Source: Cyanobacteria bacterium UBA4641 (GTDB lineage: Bacteria; Cyanobacteriota; Vampirovibrionia; Gastranaerophilales; Gastranaerophilaceae). From it: 42,731 nt of DNA. A model generated the notes under the pieces. That model made no database searches and was not told the DNA's origin. It saw only the letters and a list, made by a program, of their open reading frames with translations. Position 1 is the first letter of the stretch. Each line of letters starts with the position of its first letter. The stretch is taken from contig DHMN01000060.1 of the NCBI GenBank assembly GCA_002405805.1, forward strand, positions 1,782-44,512, read 5' to 3'. The translations under genes and the position numbers were made by a program. This document shows positions 23,301-31,377 of the stretch, in pieces.

Positions 23301-23332
23301 GTTTATATGAACATTATAATGTTCATATAAAC
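23301..23332. promoter_or_regulatory. Perfect 32-bp palindrome, probable operator
   Basis: The left half GTTTATATGAACATTA (23301-23316) is exactly mirrored in the right half (23317-23332). It lies between the divergent XRE gene and prepilin gene, overlapping the predicted start of the prepilin transcript. It is most likely the XRE binding site, possibly for two dimers. The lack of a loop and of a T-run argues against a terminator. Confidence 0.75.
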
Positions 23333-23357
23333 ATGATGATGTCGTATTGGAGGGTTA

Positions 23358-24122
23358 ATGAAAGATAATATGAGATGTGCTACGCAAGTAAATTTGCTAC
23401 CAACCAAGGCGAGATTAGGCTTTACCCTTGCGGAAGTTTTAATCACTCTTGGCATAATCGGTGTAGTTGCGGCGATGACGCTTCCAAATCTTATTGCCAA
23501 CTATAAAGCTCACCGTCTTAGTTCTCAATTTTTAGAATCATATTCAATCGTTCAACAGGTTTTCAAATCAATGGAAGCAGATGAAATTTCATTGTCTCCA
23601 CGCGATTATGGTTTGGGACAGTATTACAAAACTTTTATGAGATATTTACAAGCTCCTTATGATTGCGGTTTAGGTGGCGATGTCGGTGAAAGTAATAAAA
23701 ACTTAAAAGGCAAGCCTTGTTATAATACTAATTCAAAATCTACTGATGCGTCCTATAAAACTTTCGATGGAAAGTCTGATGCTAATCGAGGATTCCTAGA
23801 CGATGGACAAATTGCATTACAAAATGGTACATTGTTGTTATTTGAAAATATTGGCAATTCTGCTAAGGATAGAGTTTACGTGTCGGTGGATTTGAACGGC
23901 TATAACAACAAGCCGAATCGTTGGGGATATGATTTGTTTACGTTTCAGTTGAAAGATGGTGAATTGAAGACAATGGGCGCAATTGGAACTGACTATGAAG
24001 ATACGGAAAAATATTGTAATAAAGATGGCGGTTCAGGGAATGTTAATGGTATTGCTTGTGCGCAAAAGGCAAAAGAAAATCCACAAGAGTATTTTAAATA
24101 TGTGGTTAAGAATTTGAAGTAA
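23358..24122 (+). CDS. Type IV pilin / pseudopilin-like protein under XRE control
   Basis: The protein has 254 residues. A long 21-residue leader precedes the cleavage site LG|FTLAE (after Gly21, Glu at mature +5) and the helix VLITLGIIGVVAAMTLPNLIANYKA. The C-terminal domain has paired cysteines (CGLG...KPCYN; YCNK...IACA) and shares the 'VDLNGYNNKPNRWGYDLFTFQLKDGELKTMG' segment with the prepilin at 20,539, so the two are paralogues. GGAGGG before ATG is a strong ribosome site. Unlike the other prepilin it has a dedicated regulator and operator. It should be assembled by the pilB/pilC/pilQ machine. Confidence 0.9.
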   Translation: MKDNMRCATQVNLLPTKARLGFTLAEVLITLGIIGVVAAMTLPNLIANYKAHRLSSQFLESYSIVQQVFKSMEADEISLSPRDYGLGQYYKTFMRYLQAPYDCGLGGDVGESNKNLKGKPCYNTNSKSTDASYKTFDGKSDANRGFLDDGQIALQNGTLLLFENIGNSAKDRVYVSVDLNGYNNKPNRWGYDLFTFQLKDGELKTMGAIGTDYEDTEKYCNKDGGSGNVNGIACAQKAKENPQEYFKYVVKNLK

Positions 24123-24125
24123 AAT

Positions 24126-24388
24126 GTCATTCAGAACTGCGGAGTTTGGCAAGTGCGTCGTGTGAGCATATTTGTTCAAGTAGTCATTCCGAACTTGTTT
24201 CGGAATCTCAAATCTAGCAAATAGGTCAATGTCACCCTGAACTGACTAGAATATGAGTTGAGATGAAATCGAAGCGTAATATTCTGTTCCTACTTGGTGT
24301 TTCAGGGTCTTTTCATTTAAGGGTTTTGCAATGGTTACTTCGCCTAATAATGATTATTGAAAAGATTCTGAAATAAATTCAGAATGAC
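24126..24388. repeat. Dispersed repeat, long composite copy (left arm of inverted pair)
   Basis: 263 bases from GTCATTCAGAAC to AATTCAGAATGAC, made of at least three palindromic sub-units (TTCCGAAC..GTTTCGGAA; CACCCTGAAC...TTTCAGGGTC; TTCTGAAATAAATTCAGAA). It is present in reverse complement at 28,559-28,882 with high identity. It fills most of the gap upstream of efp. Confidence 0.9.
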
Positions 24389-24460
24389 AATATAAAAAAT
24401 TACGTCATTTCACTTGGTCAGTTTTTTTTACTCCTACATCTTAAAATAATGTAAAACTAT

Positions 24461-24489
24461 TTGGAAAAATCTGATTTTTATGTTATCAT
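24461..24489 (+). promoter_or_regulatory. Probable efp promoter
   Basis: TTGGAA (24461-24466), 17 bases, TATCAT (24484-24489), about 43 bases before the efp start. AAGGGG precedes the ATG. Confidence 0.5.
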
Positions 24490-24531
24490 TAGTACACTAG
24501 AAGAAAAACACTTTTTAATAAGGGGAAAAAT

Positions 24532-25089
24532 ATGATTTCAGTAAACGATTTTAAAACAGGTTTGACAGTAGAATTAGACAATGGTTTGTGGACTGTTGTT
24601 GAATTCTTGCACGTTAAACCGGGTAAAGGTGCAGCTTTCGTTCGTTCAAAGTTGAAAAACGTTATCACAGGTCAAGTTGTTGAAAAAACATTCAGAGCTG
24701 GTGAAAAAGTTGCTAAAGCTACTTTGGACAGACGTGAAATGCAATACTTATATAAAGAAGGTTCAGCTTATGTAATGATGGATAATGAAACTTATGACCA
24801 AATCCACGTTGAAGAAGCTCAAATCGGTTCAGGTGTTAAATACTTGAAAGAAAATATGAACGTTATGGTTCTTACTCACGAAGGCAGAATCATTGGTGTT
24901 GATATTCCTGCTCACGTTGAGCTGGAAGTTGTTGACACTCCACCTTCTGAAAAGGGTAACACTTCTCAAGGCGGTACAAAACCTGCAACATTAGAAACAG
25001 GTGCTGTTGTAAACGTTCCATTCTTTGTTGTAAACGGTGACGTTATCAGAGTTGATACCAGAACTAACGAATACTTGGATAGATGCTAA
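24532..25089 (+). CDS. efp: Elongation factor P
   Basis: The protein has 185 residues, normal length. EF-P enters the ribosomal E site and relieves stalling at consecutive prolines. The KOW-like domain I ends in HVKPGKGAAFVRSK, whose loop tip is Lys32. The two OB domains follow, with the C-terminal GAVVNVPFFVVNGDVIRVDTRTNEYLDR signature. Lys at the tip allows lysylation by EpmA-type or other modification, but no modifying enzyme is encoded here. It is followed 51 bases later by accB, so probably efp-accB-accC form one operon, a common order in bacteria. Confidence 0.98.
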   Translation: MISVNDFKTGLTVELDNGLWTVVEFLHVKPGKGAAFVRSKLKNVITGQVVEKTFRAGEKVAKATLDRREMQYLYKEGSAYVMMDNETYDQIHVEEAQIGSGVKYLKENMNVMVLTHEGRIIGVDIPAHVELEVVDTPPSEKGNTSQGGTKPATLETGAVVNVPFFVVNGDVIRVDTRTNEYLDRC

Positions 25090-25140
25090 TCTATCCTTGT
25101 TTTGGTTTTTATTCAGTAATTAAGAAGGACAAAACGAATT

Positions 25141-25596
25141 ATGAAATTTGAAACAGATTATATAGAAAAATTAGCAAGAGTATTGGCAGATACCGGTTTG
25201 ACAGAAATTTCTCTTGAAGACGGTGAGCAAGCAATTACTTTGAGAAAAGATGTAATTGTTACATCTGCTCCTGTTGCGGCTGCACCTGCTCAAGTTCAAT
25301 CAGCTCCTGCTGTTGCACCTGCTGCAGCAAACCAATCAGAGGTTGCTGCACCTGCTAAAAAAGGTACTCCTGTTACATCTCCAATGGTTGGAACATTCTA
25401 CAAATCACCATCTCCTGATGCTGACCCGTTTGTAAAAGTCGGTTCAGAAGTAAAACAAGGCGATGTTGTTTGTATCGTTGAAGCTATGAAGATGATGAAC
25501 GAAATCGAATCAGAAGTTTCCGGTAAGGTTGTTGAAATCTGTGTTGAAGACGGACAACCTGTTGAATTTGGACAAGTTCTGATGTATGTTGAATAA
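25141..25596 (+). CDS. accB: Biotin carboxyl carrier protein of acetyl-CoA carboxylase
   Basis: The protein has 151 residues. An N-terminal helical segment (YIEKLARVLADTGLTEISLEDGEQAITLRK) is followed by an Ala/Pro-rich linker (about 42-72) and the biotinyl domain (75-151) with EAMKM, where Lys117 carries biotin. The TSPMVGTFYKSPSPDADPFVKVG thumb region is typical of AccB. It shuttles carboxyl groups between AccC and the carboxyltransferase in the first step of fatty-acid synthesis. It lies between efp and accC in the same direction. Confidence 0.98.
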   Translation: MKFETDYIEKLARVLADTGLTEISLEDGEQAITLRKDVIVTSAPVAAAPAQVQSAPAVAPAAANQSEVAAPAKKGTPVTSPMVGTFYKSPSPDADPFVKVGSEVKQGDVVCIVEAMKMMNEIESEVSGKVVEICVEDGQPVEFGQVLMYVE

Positions 25597-25621
25597 TTAG
25601 GCGTCAAGCCAATGTGAAGTC

Positions 25622-25652
25622 TTGATTTGGCGGTGTTGAGCCGACAAATCAA
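25622..25652 (+). other. Hairpin between accB and accC
   Basis: TTGATTTG (25622-25629) pairs with CAAATCAA (25645-25652), with GGC/GCC pairing inside. There is no T-run, so it may be an RNA stability or processing element within the transcript rather than a terminator. Confidence 0.5.
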
Positions 25653-25736
25653 AGACCCAACATATTATATCCGTCGTTAAATTTGAATAAAGTAATATTA
25701 TTTGGGCGGAAAAGAGTAAATAAGGGATATTTGGAA

Positions 25737-27095
25737 ATGTTTAGAAAAGTTTTAATTGCAAATAGAGGCGAAATTGCCGTAAGAATTATCAGAGCTTGTA
25801 GAGAACTTGGTATTCCTACAGTTGCGATTTATTCTCAGGCTGATGCTAACTCTTTGCACGTAAGATTGGCTACTGAGGCTTATTGTATCGGACCTGCAAA
25901 AAGTGCTGACAGTTATTTGAGCATACCTGCTATTATGTCTGCAGCAATGGTTTCAGGTGCTGATGCAATCCATCCGGGGTATGGGTTTATGTCAGAAAGG
26001 GCTGATTTTGCAGAAATTTGTGAAAAACAAGGAATTAAATTCATTGGACCTACAGCAGATGCGATGAGAAAAATGGGCGATAAAGCAACTGCTCGTAAGA
26101 CAATGATTGAAAATAACGTACCGGTAACTCCGGGAACAGGTATTGTCAGAACAGTTGAAGAAGTTCAAGAGTTTGGTAATAAAGTTGGTTATCCGATTAT
26201 CTTGAAAGCTACTGCTGGTGGTGGCGGAAAAGGTATGAGAGTTTGTAACAACGATGATGAAGTTCAATTGAATATGGAACTTTGTCAGGCTGAGGCTAAA
26301 AACTTCTTTGGTAACCCTGATGTTTATGCCGAAAAATTCTTGGTAAATCCTCGTCATATCGAGGTTCAAATTATGGGTGACAGCTTTGGTAATGTTGTTC
26401 ACTTAGGTGAAAGAGATTGTTCAATCCAAAGAAGACACCAAAAATTGTTAGAAGAGGCTCCATCTCCTGCAATTGATGCTGAAACAAGAAAAGAAATGGG
26501 TGCTGCAGCAGTTAGAGCGGCAAAGGCTATCAATTACGAAGGTGCCGGTACTTGCGAATTTTTACTTGACCATGACGGCAAATGGTACTTTATGGAAATG
26601 AACACAAGAATCCAAGTTGAACACTGTGTTACAGAAATGATTTCACAAGTTGACTTGGTTCGTGAACAAATCCTTGTAGCTGCAGGTGAAAAATTGAGCT
26701 ATACTCAAGACGATATTCACTTAAAAGGTCACGCTATTGAGTGCCGTATTAATGCAGAAAATCCTGCAAAAGGATTTATGCCAAACCCTGGTACTATTTC
26801 AGGCTATTTAGCTCCGGGGGGATTTGGTGTTAGAGTTGATTCTCATGTGTATCAAGATTACACAATTCCGCCATATTATGACTCAATGATTGGTAAATTG
26901 ATTTGTTGGGGCAGAGATAGAAATGAGGCTCGACGCAGAATGTACCGTGCTTTGAAAGAATATGTTGTTACAGGTGTTGAAACAACTATTCCGTTTCACC
27001 AAGCAATCGTTGAAGATGAAGTGTTTATGAGCGGAAACTTCAATACAGGCTTTATTGAAGACTTTTACAAACGTAAAGGTTTGGAAGATAAATAA
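25737..27095 (+). CDS. accC: Biotin carboxylase subunit of acetyl-CoA carboxylase
   Basis: I start at the ATG at 25737, because the conserved N-terminus MFRKVLIANRGEIAVRIIRA begins there and AAGGG precedes it; an upstream in-frame start would add a non-conserved 18 residues. The 452-residue protein has the ATP-grasp glycine-rich loop (KATAGGGGKGMRV), the HIEVQIMGD and ERDCSIQRRHQKLLEEAPSP segments and the catalytic EMNTRIQVEH. It carboxylates biotin on AccB using ATP and bicarbonate. The carboxyltransferase genes accA/accD are not in the window. Confidence 0.98.
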   Translation: MFRKVLIANRGEIAVRIIRACRELGIPTVAIYSQADANSLHVRLATEAYCIGPAKSADSYLSIPAIMSAAMVSGADAIHPGYGFMSERADFAEICEKQGIKFIGPTADAMRKMGDKATARKTMIENNVPVTPGTGIVRTVEEVQEFGNKVGYPIILKATAGGGGKGMRVCNNDDEVQLNMELCQAEAKNFFGNPDVYAEKFLVNPRHIEVQIMGDSFGNVVHLGERDCSIQRRHQKLLEEAPSPAIDAETRKEMGAAAVRAAKAINYEGAGTCEFLLDHDGKWYFMEMNTRIQVEHCVTEMISQVDLVREQILVAAGEKLSYTQDDIHLKGHAIECRINAENPAKGFMPNPGTISGYLAPGGFGVRVDSHVYQDYTIPPYYDSMIGKLICWGRDRNEARRRMYRALKEYVVTGVETTIPFHQAIVEDEVFMSGNFNTGFIEDFYKRKGLEDK

Positions 27096-27125
27096 AATTC
27101 TGTATAAGATTACAAAAAATATAAT

Positions 27126-27154
27126 AAAAAGTCCCAATTTATAGGGACTTTTTT
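27126..27154 (+). terminator. Terminator of the efp-accBC transcript
   Basis: AAAAAGTCCC (27126-27135) and GGGACTTTTT (27144-27153) around an 8-base loop, with further Ts. Confidence 0.9.
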
Positions 27155-27306
27155 ATTTGTTTAACCCTTCAAAATATTTGTAGATATAAGGTATTTTTAT
27201 CAGAGATAGAAAAGTAAATGTGTGGTAATTGTTTTTGTAATATAATAAACTCATAGTGAAGTCGGTCGGCATTGTATTGCCGACACTTAACTAAAGAAGG
27301 TATATT

Positions 27307-28485
27307 ATGACAAAAACATACAATGATGCGGTGAAATTATTAACATCTGTGGGCAAATTCCATATTTCACTTGGGCTTGACAGAATTTCTAAGATATTAG
27401 ACCTCATTGGTAATCCGCAAGACAAATTGGATTGTATCCATGTGGCTGGGACAAATGGCAAAGGGTCTGTTTGTGCAATTTTGGCATCAATTTTGAAATA
27501 TGCAGGCAAAAAAGTCGGTTTATACACAAGTCCGCATATTTTCAAGTATACTGAGCGAATCCAAATCAACAATTGTCCGATTTCTGATGATGATTTTGCA
27601 AAATATGTTTTTGAAATTTCTAATTTGGCTGACAAAAATAACATTGATTTAACAGAGTTTGAAATCCTTACGGCTGTGATGTTCAAATATTTTGCAGACA
27701 ACAAGGTTGAGGTCGTGGTGTTGGAAACAGGTTTGGGTGGAAGATTTGATGCCACAAATGTTATCAAAAAAAATCTGTGTTCAATAATTACGCATATTGA
27801 TTATGACCACACCGAGCGTCTTGGCAACACTTTGGATAAAATAGCATACGAAAAAGCAGGAATTATCAAATCTGAATGTCCTTGTATTGCATTTGAAGGG
27901 CGAGAGGTTTACAAAGATGTTGCAGATGAAAATCATTCTCTTTTGATGTTGATTGCGCCATTTGAAGACACTTCAAAACTTGCGCTAAAAGGCACATATC
28001 AGCAGGAAAATTTATCTTTGGCTTTGGCTGCAATTCAAACTGTTTTTCCTGAAATTTCTCGAGAAACAATTGATATGGGGTTGGAGAATGTAAAACATAT
28101 TTGCAGATTTCAATATATTCCGGAGAAAAATCTTATAATTGATGGGGCGCACAATCCAAACGGAATAAATTCATTGAGGCAAAGTCTTGATATGTATTAC
28201 CCTTATGAAAAGCGCAGATTTATTTTCGGCTGTTTAAAAAATAAGGATTATGAACACATGGTGCAAAGTCTTTTTGACCGCGGCGATGAGGTATATTTTT
28301 ATCATTTTAAACACCAAAACTCTTGTACGGTTGAAGAGTTGCAGGCAGTTTGTCATATTGAGTCAAAAGAATTGACACCGGATGTTGAAATTGATTTTGG
28401 TGATGGGCATTTGAATGTTATTTGTGGTTCTTTTTATATGATAAGTGAGTTGGTTGAGCGCTTTGGGATAAATGTTTGGGGATAA
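27307..28485 (+). CDS. folC: Folylpolyglutamate synthase / dihydrofolate synthase
   Basis: The protein has 392 residues. It adds glutamate to dihydropteroate and/or extends the polyglutamate tail of folates, using ATP. Mur-ligase-type features are visible: P-loop VAGTNGKGS (46-54), LGLGGRFDATNVI-type central motif (ETGLGGRFDATN), THIDYDHTERLG with the metal-binding His, EKAGIIK, and the C-terminal-domain start IIDGAHNPNGINSL. GAAGG before ATG is the ribosome site. It is a little shorter than the usual 420 residues, with a compressed middle. It stands alone after the acc terminator and before the repeat-filled gap. Confidence 0.95.
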   Translation: MTKTYNDAVKLLTSVGKFHISLGLDRISKILDLIGNPQDKLDCIHVAGTNGKGSVCAILASILKYAGKKVGLYTSPHIFKYTERIQINNCPISDDDFAKYVFEISNLADKNNIDLTEFEILTAVMFKYFADNKVEVVVLETGLGGRFDATNVIKKNLCSIITHIDYDHTERLGNTLDKIAYEKAGIIKSECPCIAFEGREVYKDVADENHSLLMLIAPFEDTSKLALKGTYQQENLSLALAAIQTVFPEISRETIDMGLENVKHICRFQYIPEKNLIIDGAHNPNGINSLRQSLDMYYPYEKRRFIFGCLKNKDYEHMVQSLFDRGDEVYFYHFKHQNSCTVEELQAVCHIESKELTPDVEIDFGDGHLNVICGSFYMISELVERFGINVWG

Positions 28486-28934
28486 AGGCGCGTAAGTCAA
28501 TGGCTATCAAGTCACCCTGAACTTGATTCAGTGTCTCTAATCTTTCACATAGGTCTATGTCATTCTGAATTTATTTCAGAATCCTTTTAATAATCAGTAT
28601 TAGGCTAAGTAACCATTGCAAAATCCTTAGGAAAAGACCCTGAAACACCAAGTAGGAACAGAATATTACGCTTCGATTTCATCTCAACTCATATTCAAGT
28701 CAGTTCAGGGTGACATTGACCTATTTGCTAGATTTGAGATTCCGAAACAGCTCAGCCTGCGCCCGCATACAAGCTCACTCGTTTCGCTCTAGCTCAACGG
28801 TTCGTTTTGTAAAGTTCGGAATGATTACTTGAACAAATGCGCTCACATGGCGCACTTGCCAAAATCTGTAGTTCAGAATGACATGTAATTCAACACATTG
28901 GTATACAAATCCGACCCACCTCTTCGTAATCTCC
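28486..28934. other. Gap filled by repeats, no gene
   Basis: The gap starts with a short CACCCTGAACTTGATTCAG unit (28511-28533) and then holds the long inverted copy (28,559-28,882). I see no coding potential beyond chance. Confidence 0.7.
28559..28882. repeat. Dispersed repeat, long composite copy (right arm, with insert)
   Basis: Reverse complement of the copy at 24,126-24,388, matching almost throughout. It carries an extra segment of about 62 bases (about 28,750-28,811) placed inside the CCGAA..TTCGG sub-palindrome. That segment is GC-richer (CAGCCTGCGCCCGCATAC) and itself contains GCTCACTCGTTTCGCTCTAG. Confidence 0.9.
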
Positions 28935-28977
28935 ATAAAACACGCGCGGCGGTTTTCATTTGAAAACCGCCGCGCGT
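28935..28977 (-). terminator. GC-rich terminator of rpmI-rplT
   Basis: ACGCGCGGCGGTTTTC (28942-28957) pairs perfectly with GAAAACCGCCGCGCGT (28962-28977) around ATTT. On the minus strand it is followed by GTTTTATG. A 16-bp GC-rich stem is striking in such AT-rich DNA. Confidence 0.85.
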
Positions 28978-29000
28978 TCTAACTTTTATAGTAATAAAAA

Positions 29001-29342
29001 CTATTTAATAGCTTCAAATACTACATCAAAAGCTTCTGGGTCTTTAACTGCTAAGTCAGCAAGCATTTTTCTGTTTACAACAATGTTTGCTTTCTTGCAA
29101 GCGTTTACGAATCTTGAATAGCTCATACCACGAGCTCTTACAGCAGCGTTGATTCTAACAATCCATAATCTTCTCATATTACGTTTTGTAGTACGTCTGT
29201 CTCTGTAAGCGTATTTCAAAGCTTTCATAACAGCGATATTAGCAACCTTGAAGATTCTGCTTCTAGCGCCGATAAAACCTTTAGCAAGTTTTAATATTTT
29301 TTTGTGTCTTTTAACACCTGCATTACCACGTTTAATTCTCAT
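29001..29342 (-). CDS. rplT: Ribosomal protein L20 (bL20)
   Basis: The protein has 113 residues, normal length, very basic. The N-terminus MRIKRGNAGVKRHKKILKLAKGFIGARSRIFKVANIAVMKALKYAYRDRR is the long RNA-binding helix used in early 50S assembly, and the globular part contains the L20 signature around RLWIVRINAAVRARGMSYSRF. In many bacteria L20 represses its own operon by binding the leader. It lies 11 bases after rpmI. Confidence 0.98.
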   Translation of the reverse strand: MRIKRGNAGVKRHKKILKLAKGFIGARSRIFKVANIAVMKALKYAYRDRRTTKRNMRRLWIVRINAAVRARGMSYSRFVNACKKANIVVNRKMLADLAVKDPEAFDVVFEAIK

Positions 29343-29353
29343 TTTCTATGCTC

Positions 29354-29563
29354 CTATCTTGAATACTTCTTGTATGGTAACTCTTTAGATACCAATGCTA
29401 CGTGTGACTCAGAAACGCCAACCATCTTGAAAATTCTACGTTTTCTTGATGCTGACTTGTGTTGGAGCAAGTGACCGATACCTGCTTGTCTTTTCATAAT
29501 TTTGCCTGTAGCGGTTACTTTGTAACGCTTTGCAGCTGACCTGTGTGTTTTTAATTTTGGCAT
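29354..29563 (-). CDS. rpmI: Ribosomal protein L35 (bL35)
   Basis: The 69-residue basic protein MPKLKTHRSAAKRYKVTATGKI... is typical L35. AAAAGGAG precedes the ATG. It opens a two-gene rpmI-rplT operon. infC, often the first gene of this operon, is not present upstream, where a divergent MATE gene lies instead. Confidence 0.97.
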   Translation of the reverse strand: MPKLKTHRSAAKRYKVTATGKIMKRQAGIGHLLQHKSASRKRRIFKMVGVSESHVALVSKELPYKKYSR

Positions 29564-29593
29564 TTTCTTCTCCTTTTGTTTAAAGTAGTAACT

Positions 29594-29623
29594 AAAAAAT
29601 TATAGGCATACCAAAGCCTATAA
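29594..29623 (-). terminator. Leader attenuator of rpmI-rplT
   Basis: Read on the minus strand, TTATAGGC (29616-29623) pairs with GCCTATAA (29600-29607) and is followed directly by six Us, about 30 bases before the rpmI start. A terminator inside the leader implies regulated read-through. L20 is a known autoregulator in other bacteria and is the likely effector. Confidence 0.7.
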
Positions 29624-29638
29624 CTTTCGGCTGAATTC

Positions 29639-29667
29639 ATTATATTATGTAAAATTTTGAAATGCAA
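29639..29667 (-). promoter_or_regulatory. Probable rpmI-rplT promoter
   Basis: On the minus strand: TTGCAT (29667-29662), a 17-base spacer and a perfect TATAAT (29644-29639), just upstream of the leader hairpin. Confidence 0.55.
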
Positions 29668-29739
29668 GTTTGGATTTGTTTTTGTAACCGATTGTTGCGC
29701 TGATGGGTTAATAATTTTTCTTTGTGTTATCATGGTGCT

Positions 29740-31065
29740 ATGTGCAGTAATGATATCAAATATTATATAAAAGAACTTTTAAAAATAGCAGCCCCAATTA
29801 TTATGGGTAACCTAGGGTTTATCTTAATCGGTATTGGGGATGTTTTTGTAGCAGGCAGACATTCGACCGATACGTTTGCAGCAATCAGTATTGCAAACGC
29901 TATTTTGAATTGTATTTTGACATTCGGAATCGGTTTGGTCGCAAGTATTTCACCATTGTTGTCAAATTATCGCGGTGAGAAAAAAGCAATTAAGCGCTAT
30001 TTCTATCCGTCAATAAGGTTTGCCATGATTTTGGCATTGATTACATGCGTTTTGATTTTGGTTGCAATTCCTGTTATTCCAAAAATGGGATTTGAACAAA
30101 AGTTAGTCCCTGGAATTCAACAATATATGTTTATCACGGCATTTAGTACCTTTGGAGCATACTTGCATGCTTGTTTAAAAGAATTTTTACAGGCTTTTGA
30201 AATCGTCGTATTTCCAAATGCGGTGACTATATTTTGTGTATTTTTAAATATTGCATTAAACGTGTTGTTGGTATTTGGATGGGGACCAATTCCATCATTG
30301 GGCGTAATAGGTTTGGCGATTGCAAGTTTCACTGTTCGCTACTTTATGGGCATTGCACTATTAATATATTGCTATATGAACATGAGATTTTCAAATTACC
30401 ACGAGCGAGGATACTACAAACATCTGTTACAAATCGGTATGCCGATTTCGCTTGCTGTATTAGTTGAATTTGTTGCATTTAACAGTATCGCAATTTTGAT
30501 GGGCAGAGTTTCAGGTGTTTATGCGGCTGCTCAAAACTTGGTATGTTCATTGACAACTGTATCATTTATGGTGCCTTTTGCAATTTCAAATGCTATTGCT
30601 GTTAAAGTCGGATTTGCGAACGGTTCAGGCAATGTTTTGGATTTGAAAAAATATTCATTTGTCGGAACGGTTTTGTCAGTAGGTTTTATGGCTTGCAGTG
30701 CAATTATATTCTCAACTTTCCCAAAACAAATGGTTGGAATTTTTACAGTTGATGATAATTTATTCAGAATTTCAATTCCTATTATGTATATTTTGTCAAT
30801 TTTCCAAGTGTTTGACGGCTTGCAAGTTGCTTTGGCAGGTATTTGTAAAGGTATTAAGCAGACAAACATCGTATTGTTGGCGAACTTTTTAGCTTATTGG
30901 TGTGTATCAATTCCTGTTGGTTACACTTTGGCATTCAAATTTAATTTCAACTTGAAAGGTTTTTGGCTTGGTTTAGTATTTGCGGCAATAATTTTGTGTG
31001 CAATCATGATTTTAAAATTGAAAAAATACTACGATAATACATACAAAAACAAGAACTTAGCATAA
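29740..31065 (+). CDS. MATE-family efflux transporter
   Basis: I take the ATG at 29740 as start (441 residues); an in-frame TTG at 29722 adds six residues without a better ribosome site. The protein has 12 hydrophobic helices in two related halves. The first begins KIAAPIIMGNLGFILIGIGDVFVAG and the second LLQIGMPISLAVLVEFVAFNSIAILMGRVSG, each with the MATE 'P-x-x-x-x-x...D/F-x-x-x-G' layout. It exports cationic drugs or metabolites in exchange for Na+ or H+ in the inner membrane. It is monocistronic and divergent from rpmI. Confidence 0.93.
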   Translation: MCSNDIKYYIKELLKIAAPIIMGNLGFILIGIGDVFVAGRHSTDTFAAISIANAILNCILTFGIGLVASISPLLSNYRGEKKAIKRYFYPSIRFAMILALITCVLILVAIPVIPKMGFEQKLVPGIQQYMFITAFSTFGAYLHACLKEFLQAFEIVVFPNAVTIFCVFLNIALNVLLVFGWGPIPSLGVIGLAIASFTVRYFMGIALLIYCYMNMRFSNYHERGYYKHLLQIGMPISLAVLVEFVAFNSIAILMGRVSGVYAAAQNLVCSLTTVSFMVPFAISNAIAVKVGFANGSGNVLDLKKYSFVGTVLSVGFMACSAIIFSTFPKQMVGIFTVDDNLFRISIPIMYILSIFQVFDGLQVALAGICKGIKQTNIVLLANFLAYWCVSIPVGYTLAFKFNFNLKGFWLGLVFAAIILCAIMILKLKKYYDNTYKNKNLA

Positions 31066-31129
31066 TAAAGTTCTTGTTAAAATTGGTTATTATATATTTA
31101 AAAAGTGCGCAAATCAATTGTGCATTTTT
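31048..31129 (+). terminator. Two hairpins ending the MATE transcript
   Basis: AACAAGAACTT (31048-31058) pairs with AAGTTCTTGTT (31068-31078) across the stop codon. A second stem, TGCGCAA (31106-31112) with TTGTGCA (31118-31124), is followed by five Ts and is the likely terminator. Confidence 0.7.
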
Positions 31130-31130
31130 A

Positions 31131-31265
31131 TTATAAAACGAAGAATAAAAGAGTGAACATGCAACCAAGCGATGCGGCACTGAATAGAAACCAAGTGTGC
31201 ATTACAGGATGTTGGTAAGACCATATTTCTTTGATTGTGCCTGTGGCATTGTTAATAATTTGCAT
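31131..31265 (-). CDS. 44-residue single-pass membrane peptide
   Basis: The ATG at 31265 is preceded by GGAGAGAACGCAAC, a good ribosome site. The peptide has a soluble N-terminal half (MQIINNATGTIKEIWSYQHP) and a hydrophobic C-terminal helix (about 25-44, WFLFSAASLGCMFTLLFFVL) ending at the stop, a tail-anchor layout. It is otherwise surrounded by a gap of about 310 bases. The ribosome site and the sharp polar-hydrophobic division support a real gene. No family is recognised. Confidence 0.55.
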   Translation of the reverse strand: MQIINNATGTIKEIWSYQHPVMHTWFLFSAASLGCMFTLLFFVL

Positions 31266-31377
31266 GTTGCGTTCTCTCCAAAAACTGATATTTTATATAT
31301 TCTATTTTCCATATTTAAAAGAAATCGACATCACCTGTTTGGTTGATTATTAATTTGGTTTACTTTATTATTGAATT

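Noticed and set aside
25622..25652. Terminator between accB and accC
   Set aside because: Stem without a T-run, and the strong terminator lies after accC; the genes are most likely one transcript.
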